18,789 nt of DNA, taken from JAABTH01 sp964492615 (GTDB lineage Bacteria; Bacillota; Dethiobacteria; DTU022). The notes under the pieces were generated by a model. That model was not told the DNA's origin, searched no databases, and was given only the letters and a program-made list of their open reading frames with translations. The stretch's first letter is position 1, and every line of letters begins with the position of its first letter. The position numbers and the translations under genes were made by a program. Shown piece after piece: positions 14,285 through 18,789 of the stretch. The DNA is taken from contig CAZBKZ010000047.1 in the NCBI GenBank assembly GCA_964492615.1, positions 1 through 18,789 of the forward strand, in the 5' to 3' direction.

Positions 14285-14329
14285 ATCACCACCTGGCTGC
14301 AACTTTTTTGGGTGGAATGGTGATTTTTT
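14285..14329 (+). terminator. Terminator-like hairpin in the divergent region
   Basis: ATCACCA (14285-14291) pairs with TGGTGAT (14318-14324), followed by six T on the plus strand. No plus-strand gene lies immediately upstream, so it is either an attenuator of a leader transcript, a stop for antisense transcription of the GLUG gene, or coincidental. Confidence 0.45.
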
Positions 14330-14354
14330 ATTTAATTGAAGATTACCAGTTGGC

Positions 14355-14427
14355 CTAACTCGATGTTCGAGTTGCGCTAACCCTTAATCTTTTTGTTCGA
14401 GTTGGCGCAAGTCGGTGTTAGAGTTAG
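14355..14427. promoter_or_regulatory. Cluster of operator-like sites between divergent genes
   Basis: AACTCGA-TGT-TCGAGTT (14357-14373) is a perfect inverted repeat. GTTCGAGTT recurs at 14395-14403 and as GTTAGAGTT at 14417-14425. The outer CTAACTC and GAGTTAG also pair across the whole cluster. It lies about 100 bases before the likely plus-strand promoter and about 170 bases from the GLUG start, so it could serve either. Confidence 0.55.
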
Positions 14428-14462
14428 CCTGTTCCCACCACTTTTTAACTGCAACCCGGCTT

Positions 14463-14492
14463 TTGCCAGTAATGGTTATGGCGGGCTAAAAT
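14463..14492 (+). promoter_or_regulatory. Candidate promoter for the DUF1659-amidase operon
   Basis: TTGCCA (14463-14468) and TAAAAT (14487-14492) are separated by 18 bases. They lie about 95 bases before the DUF1659 start codon. This is the best match in the region, but each box differs from the consensus. Confidence 0.5.
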
Positions 14493-14586
14493 GGCACATG
14501 CCTGGCAGAGAGGGCGGCAGTAAAGCCGGGATTATGAGTGGATTTTAAAGCAGGGGCCGCCCCGTTTGAGGAAAGGAGGTGTAAGA

Positions 14587-14811
14587 ATGGCTGTTAACGT
14601 TATACCGGTAAGTGCCCGTTTGCAGTTGAGGTTAAACACCGGGCTTGATGAAAACCTGAACCCGGTTTACCGCACCCGCTCTTTCTCCAATGTTAAGCCG
14701 GCAGCCGACAACGAAGATTTGTTCGAGCTGGCCCAGGAGATTGGCGACCTGCAGGTGCACAACCTGGAAGCTGTGCGCCGGCTGGATGAAGTAGAACTGG
14801 AAGAAGAGTAA
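14587..14811 (+). CDS. DUF1659 family protein
   Basis: An ATG at 14587 preceded by AGGAGG gives a 74-residue protein beginning MAVNVIPVSARLQLRLNTG. A TTG at 14566 lies before the ribosome site and is ignored. NPVYRTRSFSNVKPAADNED is the family core, in which RTRSFSNVK is strongly conserved. LFELAQEIGDLQ follows and the end is acidic. The function is unknown. In many Firmicutes this gene is followed by DUF2922 and YvrJ, as here. Confidence 0.9.
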   Translation: MAVNVIPVSARLQLRLNTGLDENLNPVYRTRSFSNVKPAADNEDLFELAQEIGDLQVHNLEAVRRLDEVELEEE

Positions 14812-14829
14812 AAAGACTGTTTCAACCTG

Positions 14830-14851
14830 CCCCTCTCCCTGCGGGGAGGGG
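14830..14851. repeat. GC-rich hairpin between DUF1659 and DUF2922
   Basis: CCCCTCTCCCTGCGGGGAGG forms a tight hairpin of a type common in intergenic repeats. It has no T-run, so it may adjust mRNA stability rather than stop transcription. Confidence 0.5.
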
Positions 14852-14942
14852 GCTTAACTTCAAGATTTTTCCGGGTTGTTGGGGAAGTTGAGAGTTAGGC
14901 GGGCGGGGGTGAAAAAGGCCAGCATGAAAGGAGGTGAAATTA

Positions 14943-15161
14943 ATGAGTGAAACTCTGCAGATGATTTTCAGCAACGCCGAGGGGCGCAACAGCACCCTTT
15001 CGGTAACCGATCCGAACCCTGAAATTACAGCAGTTGAAGTGGAAGCAGTGATGGATTCGGTCATAGACAAGAATGTGTTCCAGACAACCGGCGGCGATAT
15101 TACCGGCAAGGTAAGAGCCCAGGTGGTATCAAGAACAGTAGATGTTTTAAGTGAATTCTAA
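14943..15161 (+). CDS. DUF2922 family protein
   Basis: The start is the ATG at 14943, with a perfect AGGAGG nine bases upstream; a GTG at 14934 falls inside the ribosome site. The 72-residue protein reads MSETLQMIFSNAEGRNSTLS, VTDPNPEITAVEVEAVMDSV, IDKNVFQTTGGDITGKVRAQ, VVSRTVDVLSEF. This matches DUF2922 along its whole length (LxMxFxxxxGK, DPxxxITxxEVxxxMDxII, NVFxTxxGDL). It is acidic and soluble and its function is unknown. It is linked to DUF1659 and YvrJ in many Clostridia and Bacilli. Confidence 0.9.
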   Translation: MSETLQMIFSNAEGRNSTLSVTDPNPEITAVEVEAVMDSVIDKNVFQTTGGDITGKVRAQVVSRTVDVLSEF

Positions 15162-15164
15162 ATA

Positions 15165-15372
15165 AATAAGACAAGGGACGGTTCTCTGTCTCATTTCCCA
15201 GGGTTAAGCCCGGGGGATCAGAAACCAAGCGCAGGGCTGGAAAATAAAAACCGGTTAATTGGTCGGGGGGGGAATGGGTAGTTGTTCCCTGGGAGCCGAA
15301 AGCAGTTACAGTAGAACCGGGGGTTCCGGTAGCGCCTGGTGAAAGAGTGAGATAGAGCCGTCCCTGTTTTTT
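15165..15372. repeat. REPIN-like inverted pair, family 3 copy 1
   Basis: AATAAGACAAGGGACGGTTC (15165 on) is matched in reverse by GAGATAGAGCCGTCCCTGTTTTTT (ending 15372). About 150 bases lie between the arms. The same core recurs at 17244-17494 and at the right edge of the window. No gene is convincing in the interior. Confidence 0.7.
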
Positions 15373-15395
15373 CGAGAAGAGAGGTGTTGAAAGGT

Positions 15396-15536
15396 ATGGA
15401 GGAATTGGTTGTACTTATTGGTAATTTCGGTTTTCCAGTGGCGGTGAGCATTTACCTGTTAATCCGTTTGGAGGGGAAGCTGGAAACGTTAACCGATAGC
15501 ATCCATTCCCTGTCGGAAGCAATCGTAAAACATTAA
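15396..15536 (+). CDS. YvrJ family small protein
   Basis: This is a 46-residue protein. MEELVVLIGNFGFPVAVSIY followed by LLIRLEGKLETLTDSIHSLS is a textbook YvrJ sequence: a short N-terminal amphipathic part, a membrane helix (NFGFPVAVSIYLLIR) and a charged coiled-coil tail. AGAGGTGTTGAAAGG provides the ribosome site. YvrJ proteins recall holin-like or phage-derived small membrane proteins, but their role is not established. It is co-directional with DUF1659, DUF2922 and the amidase gene, which is the arrangement seen in many Firmicutes. Confidence 0.9.
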   Translation: MEELVVLIGNFGFPVAVSIYLLIRLEGKLETLTDSIHSLSEAIVKH

Positions 15537-15614
15537 CCGGATGAAGATAGCGGGCGCAGCGTGGAGAATAATCTGCGAGCAGTTAATAATTTAACAAATA
15601 ACGAGGTGAGAACA

Positions 15615-16415
15615 ATGAGTAAACCAGTTGTTTTACTGGATCCCGGTCATGGCGGTTATGATCCGGGAGCATCGTATAACGGTTTGAAAGAAAAAGACTT
15701 GAACCTGGCACTGGCTCTGAAAGTGGCTGACAGGCTTGATGGAGTTAAAGTGCTGATGACTCGTGAGCGGGATACCTACGTATCCCTGGCTGACCGGGTG
15801 GCTATGAGCAGGAGGGCTGAGCCAGACCTTTTCTTATCACTGCATGCCAATGCCGGTGGTGGAAGGGGCTTTGAATCGTTTATCTACAGCGGCCTGGGGG
15901 CCAAGGATCCTGCCGTGGGAATACAGAAAGCGGTTCACAAAGAAATTATGGCGTCGCTTGCGCGCTGGGAAATTGTCGACAGGGGTTTAAAACGGGCTTC
16001 TTTTTACGTGTTGAAGTACAACCCCGTACCGGCGGTGCTGATTGAATCTCTCTTTATTGATAATGTGCGCGAAGCGGGCATCTGGAGGGAACCTATTTTC
16101 GGCGAAACTCTGGCTGCAGGTGTAGCCCGGGGAGTAAAGGAAGCCCTGGTGAAGCAGGGGTATACGGATCCGGCTGCCTCCTTCCTTCCTTCTTCCGGGG
16201 GAATAACAGTAGAAGGGCGGGGTGCTGTAACCGAGGGTTCTGCCGGTGTTGCCGGCGAAGGCAACTGCACAGGGGGTGGAACGCCGGCTGACCCTCAAAT
16301 TCTATACACAGTGCAGGTAGGGGCATTTGCCTATATCGAAAATGCCCGGCAAAGGTTATCTGAAGCGAGGGCAGCCGGTTTTAACGACGCCTACATCTAC
16401 CAGAAACAAGTTTAG
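15615..16415 (+). CDS. N-acetylmuramoyl-L-alanine amidase with partial SPOR-like tail
   Basis: An ATG at 15615 with GAGGTGAG upstream gives 266 residues; a GTG at 15561 adds 18 residues with no support. Residues 3-185 form an Amidase_3 domain: VVLLDPGHGGYDPGASYNG (zinc His), LTR-like MTRERDTYVSLADR, LFLSLHANA (zinc His) and PAVLIESLFIDN, with the catalytic Glu in IES. This zinc enzyme cuts the bond between MurNAc and the stem peptide. A Gly-rich linker then leads to ILYTVQVGAFAYIENARQRL, SEARAAGFNDAYIY, the first half of a SPOR domain, which normally continues for some 35 residues more. There is no signal peptide, so export or lysis help is needed. Confidence 0.93.
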   Translation: MSKPVVLLDPGHGGYDPGASYNGLKEKDLNLALALKVADRLDGVKVLMTRERDTYVSLADRVAMSRRAEPDLFLSLHANAGGGRGFESFIYSGLGAKDPAVGIQKAVHKEIMASLARWEIVDRGLKRASFYVLKYNPVPAVLIESLFIDNVREAGIWREPIFGETLAAGVARGVKEALVKQGYTDPAASFLPSSGGITVEGRGAVTEGSAGVAGEGNCTGGGTPADPQILYTVQVGAFAYIENARQRLSEARAAGFNDAYIYQKQV

Positions 16416-16420
16416 TAATC

Positions 16421-16450
16421 AGGGGCCCTGTAAACGGGGCCCCTTTTTTA
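16421..16450 (+). terminator. Intrinsic terminator of the amidase operon
   Basis: AGGGGCCCTGTAAACGGGGC continues into CCC and a run of T. The stem GGGGCCC/GGGCCCC is strong and is followed by six T, beginning six bases after the amidase stop codon. Confidence 0.92.
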
Positions 16451-16464
16451 ATAGTCGGGTTGGA

Positions 16465-17160
16465 TTAGGGCTGCTGCTTTGTTTCATCGTTGACCGGGAC
16501 TGGCCAGTATTCCTGCCTGACTGATTCGCAGGCCAGGTTTTGGTTGGGCCGATCAACGAGTAGTTCATAAAGTATGCGGCTGGCGGTTGCCACTTTATCC
16601 AGGGCATCGGCTGAGGCCTGTTCAATAACCGGGCCGTTCCCTCCTCTACTTTCGCGACTCTGCAGGCTGAAATAGTGAGCGAGTGCAAGGCGTCCGTTCA
16701 GTAGGCGTTTTTCAGTGTTCTGCTTTGAGTAATAGCTGTGCAGAATGGCTCCTCCCTGCAGGTAGAGAAGGCATCTGATACCCGGGGGTGTGTTCGTTTT
16801 CCGTTTAGGGTTTGCAGGTCGGAACGGCTCAACATTTTTTACGGCGCGGGAATTAATATAGCCTGTAGCCCCGTCCTGTTCAAACCTGGGCCTGCGCATT
16901 TTCAGGGGCACTAATACCAGGTCTGCCGATAGGGGCAGCGGCACATTAAGCCTGCAGCCAAGAAGATATCCATATTTTTTTCGCAGGGCGGGTAGAGCAT
17001 AACCGTAAAAGGATACAGCCTGTTTGAGAACCGTTATCGGCCTGCGCTTATCTTGTAATACAGACCCCCGCCTGGTATAGATTCGGGTACAGTTTCCTCC
17101 ATTTTCTCCGTAGTAAGGTTCAATTGCGGCAATATCAGGTATAATTCGGGCGAGGTCTAT
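16465..17160 (-). CDS. ComK-like competence regulator homologue without a standard start
   Basis: A frame of 231 residues, open from 17160 (ATA) to 16465. GENGGNCTRIYTRRGSVL, then PITVLKQAVSFYGYALPALRK, then VPLPLSADLVLVPLKMRRPR, then GYINSRAVKNVEP, aligns by eye with Bacillus ComK: CSKIIEKDCVFY, RSCRFFGSSYAGRK, PPIMVDPSNQIFLFPTLSSTR, GWISHVHV. A later SYYSKQNTEKRLLNGRLAL fits ComK's SFENQVYRTAWLRT. ComK switches on DNA-uptake genes in Bacilli. No ATG, GTG or TTG occurs in this frame for the first 70 codons. GGAGG is followed by GTG CGA TAG at 17157-17165, so either a base is missing just after a GTG start or ATA is used. The C-terminal 80 residues are less conserved. Confidence 0.62.
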   Translation of the reverse strand: MDLARIIPDIAAIEPYYGENGGNCTRIYTRRGSVLQDKRRPITVLKQAVSFYGYALPALRKKYGYLLGCRLNVPLPLSADLVLVPLKMRRPRFEQDGATGYINSRAVKNVEPFRPANPKRKTNTPPGIRCLLYLQGGAILHSYYSKQNTEKRLLNGRLALAHYFSLQSRESRGGNGPVIEQASADALDKVATASRILYELLVDRPNQNLACESVRQEYWPVPVNDETKQQP

Positions 17161-17243
17161 CGCACTCTACCTCCAGTTCGTTTTCTCATATTATACCCGA
17201 ACGCATGTTCGCTGTAAACCATAAGCCGAGAACAAAACAGCGG

Positions 17244-17494
17244 ATAAGACAGGGGACGGTTCTCTGTCTCATTCGCCGGAGATGCAAATTTTCACCCCTG
17301 ACCGGTTATTATTGAACCGCCTTCTTTCTCCTTTCGGTGATACGAAAAAACCCGCACTGAAAGGTGGCAGATAAGTGCCTTTCCGATCAGCATGGGCTGG
17401 TCTGGTTGATCTGGCTGAGCTATTTAATTTATTGTGGCAGTGTTTTGTGGTTGTTAATTAAAATAAGACAGAGAACTGTCCCCTGTCTTATTTT
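17244..17494. repeat. REPIN-like inverted pair, family 3 copy 2
   Basis: ATAAGACAGGGGACGGTTCT (17244 on) has its inverted match in AGAACTGTCCCCTGTCTTAT (17473-17492). About 190 bases lie between the arms, containing a short GTG-started frame of uncertain worth at 17364. The right arm touches the stop codon of the next gene on the minus strand. Confidence 0.75.
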
Positions 17495-17651
17495 ATTTGT
17501 ATTTGATGGTGAATTCTTCGCCTTTAACCATGGGGCCGACGGCGTTGTAGGGGGTTAAATCGAGAGTGCGTTCGTAAAGATTGCGGCGGGAGAGCATTTT
17601 TTGTCTCTTTTTTTTACGTTCCCGTTTCGGCCTGCGATCCGGGTGACCCAT
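17493..17651 (-). CDS. Small basic protein of unknown function
   Basis: An ATG at 17651 with AGGTG eight bases upstream gives 52 residues: MGHPDRRPKRERKKKRQKML, SRRNLYERTLDLTPYNAVGP, MVKGEEFTIKYK. The N-terminal third is very basic and could bind nucleic acid or a ribosome. The C-terminal part is more ordinary and looks folded or conserved. A frame extending upstream to 17720 lacks a ribosome site. An extended -10 element (TGCTATAAT) lies 38 bases upstream. I do not recognise the family. Confidence 0.6.
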   Translation of the reverse strand: MGHPDRRPKRERKKKRQKMLSRRNLYERTLDLTPYNAVGPMVKGEEFTIKYK

Positions 17652-17688
17652 TTTGTTCACCTGCTTTTTAAAATATTTAGTTGAACCG

Positions 17689-17697
17689 ATTATAGCA
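17689..17697 (-). promoter_or_regulatory. Extended -10 promoter of the small basic protein
   Basis: On the minus strand, TGCTATAAT carries a TGn extension and a perfect -10 hexamer. The -35 region is poor (TTTCTT-like), which fits an extended -10 promoter. The rest of 17698-17834 shows no gene. Confidence 0.55.
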
Positions 17698-17834
17698 CGA
17701 GGTATCGGTGAAAGAAACATTACAACTCTTTTTCAAATAGTCTTTTTACTGCTCGCTGATAAACAAGGTCTTTATCACGCGGTCCAAGAGTTGCTTGGTT
17801 ATACTGTTTTCATTCGATTTGCTGCTGCAAGTGC

Positions 17835-18626
17835 TTAGTGCGAGCGTTTAAAGAAGGTAAATTTTTTACTTTTTTGTGGAAGTGGTTTGCCTGCCGGTTC
17901 TAAATTGAGCGGCTGGTCATTGATTACAGCAAGGGGTCTTTCTCGCAGAAAGGAATCGACTTTGTCGGAACCGAGCAGATCGGCGAGCCGGGCTGTCGCC
18001 TTTTCGACTTCCTGGAGACGACCGTCAAAGTTGTGGGCATCGGTAGCAAAAAGATGAGCCACTTTTGCTTCAATTATGTGGCGTGCTGTTTTTTCGGGAC
18101 GGGGCCCGAGGCGGCCGGTTAATGCACCCCAGGTAAGCTGGTAAATTGCCCCTGACTGGTGCAGGCGATGAATTAAACGGGTATCGACCTGCAGAGCGGC
18201 AGTCCTTTCCGGATGAGGAATTACGGCACAGTAACCTTTGGCTGTTAAGTCGTGAATCAACTTTTCTGTATAAATTGGCAATGGTTGATTAAAAGGCAGC
18301 TCTAATAGCAGGTAACGGCTGCCGGCCAGGGTTAGACCCTGATCAGCCTGGAGGCGTTCGAGAATGCGCGGCTCGATATGGTGTTCTGCACCGGGCAAAA
18401 GGGTGAGGTTTATCTGACGACGGTCGAGCTCCTGCTGCAGTTCACGGAGGCGCTCAAGGATAACCTGCGGGACCGGCTCGCCTTCGACTACATGAGGGGT
18501 TACTACCACGGTTGAATAGCCTGCTTCTACCATGGCCTGCGCCTGAAAAACAGACTCGCTTAAAGTGGCGGGGCCATCGTCTATATTGTGTAAAATATGG
18601 TTGTGCAAATCAATATAACCGGACAA
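17835..18626 (-). CDS. CpsB/YwqE-type protein-tyrosine phosphatase, PHP domain
   Basis: I prefer the TTG at 18624-18626, seven bases after AAGGAG, giving MSGYIDLHNHILHNIDDGPA and 263 residues; the frame opens at 18674 but those residues do not resemble the family. The metal-binding motifs of the PHP fold follow in order: DLHNH, DDGP, TPHVV, PGAEHHIE, HPER and ATDAHN. Family members remove phosphate from tyrosine on the BY-kinases (CpsD/YwqD) that regulate capsule and exopolysaccharide length. No kinase is visible in this window. A promoter at 18743-18748 serves it. The link with the polysaccharide operon at the other end is inferred. Confidence 0.9.
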   Translation of the reverse strand: MSGYIDLHNHILHNIDDGPATLSESVFQAQAMVEAGYSTVVVTPHVVEGEPVPQVILERLRELQQELDRRQINLTLLPGAEHHIEPRILERLQADQGLTLAGSRYLLLELPFNQPLPIYTEKLIHDLTAKGYCAVIPHPERTAALQVDTRLIHRLHQSGAIYQLTWGALTGRLGPRPEKTARHIIEAKVAHLFATDAHNFDGRLQEVEKATARLADLLGSDKVDSFLRERPLAVINDQPLNLEPAGKPLPQKSKKFTFFKRSH

Positions 18627-18742
18627 GAGCAAACTCCTTATAGCATGGTTTATAGCTATAGCAAACAAGATCAAAGCAAATGGCGCAGATATCTGCGCCC
18701 GACTGTTTAAGTTTAACCGGATAAAATTTTCTACCCTTAAAG

Positions 18743-18751
18743 ATTATAACA
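18743..18751 (-). promoter_or_regulatory. Extended -10 promoter of the CpsB-like gene
   Basis: On the minus strand, TGTTATAAT gives a perfect -10 with TGn. A weak -35 candidate, TTAATA, lies 18 bases further upstream. The leader to the TTG start is about 110 bases. Confidence 0.55.
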
Positions 18752-18770
18752 CATCACCCTGCATCATATT

Positions 18771-18789
18771 AAGACAGGGATAAGACAGG
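18771..18789. repeat. Edge of a family 3 repeat
   Basis: AAGACAGGGATAAGACAGG at the window edge matches the opening of the repeat arms at 15165 and 17244. The rest lies outside the window. Confidence 0.5.

Noticed and set aside
15197..15344. Riboswitch ahead of yvrJ and the amidase
   Set aside because: The GC-rich stretch can fold, but I could not match any known aptamer pattern and it lies inside a REPIN-like element.
15218..15451. Minus-strand frame of 77 codons over the start of yvrJ
   Set aside because: It is antisense to the YvrJ gene and lies largely in repeat sequence.
16465..16688. Alternative minus-strand frames inside the ComK-like gene
   Set aside because: They lack motifs and overlap the frame with clear ComK-like blocks.
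17364..17558. GTG-started small membrane-like protein between the family 3 repeat arms
   Set aside because: It has AAAGG close by and a hydrophobic stretch (LVWLIWLSYLIYCGSVLWLL), but it runs through a repeat arm and antisense to the small basic gene; not enough support.
17653..17838. Plus-strand frame of 61 codons between the small basic gene and the CpsB-like gene
   Set aside because: It overlaps the promoter of the minus-strand gene, has no ribosome site and shows no family resemblance.

Overview
The window looks like a chromosomal stretch of a Firmicute of the class Clostridia, plausibly Syntrophomonadaceae- or Peptococcaceae-like. The evidence is the block of Firmicutes-specific small genes (DUF1659, DUF2922, YvrJ and a cell-wall amidase), the strong AGGAGG ribosome binding sites, the TTGACA/TATAAT promoters, the CpsB/YwqE-type phosphatase and a ComK-like protein. 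The genus cannot be fixed from the sequence. I see no rRNA, tRNA or CRISPR array.

Region 1 (about 1-5800, minus strand) is an exopolysaccharide or glycan operon. In transcription order it holds an ABC exporter (TTG start at 5795), an overlapping 225-residue protein with a ParB/sulfiredoxin-like end, a decayed second copy of the exporter's C-terminus, a UDP-glucuronate decarboxylase-type enzyme, a family 2 glycosyltransferase, a GtrA-type membrane protein and a GT39-like membrane glycosyltransferase that runs off the left edge.

Region 2 (about 5850-9480) sits between that operon and its probable regulator. It is packed with toxin-antitoxin material: HigBA, HicBA, and two copies of a MazE/MazF-like locus in which the same antitoxin tail and the same internally deleted toxin relic follow two different antitoxin N-termini. 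Nested palindromic repeats separate these units. The MarR-type, EPS-associated regulator (8470-8988) has a well-formed promoter at 9263-9291 followed by two palindromes that look like operators.

Region 3 (about 9330-11580) holds an AAA/DUF4143 ATPase bracketed by two diverged direct repeats, and a nucleotidyltransferase pseudogene whose N-terminus reads in frame into the end of the next gene. Region 4 (11545-14190, minus) is a large secreted GLUG-repeat surface protein. A divergent control region with palindromic sites separates it from region 5 (14587-16415, plus), the DUF1659, DUF2922, YvrJ and N-acetylmuramoyl-L-alanine amidase operon, which ends in a strong intrinsic terminator.

Region 6 (16465-18789, minus) has a ComK-like reading frame with no ordinary start codon, a small basic protein and a CpsB/YwqE-like PHP phosphatase, which links back to polysaccharide control. 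A repeat family with the core GACAGGGGACGGTTCTCTGT is scattered here as inverted pairs, in the manner of REPINs. Overall the window combines envelope polysaccharide and surface-protein functions with a toxin-antitoxin and repeat island where genes are being duplicated, truncated and fused.
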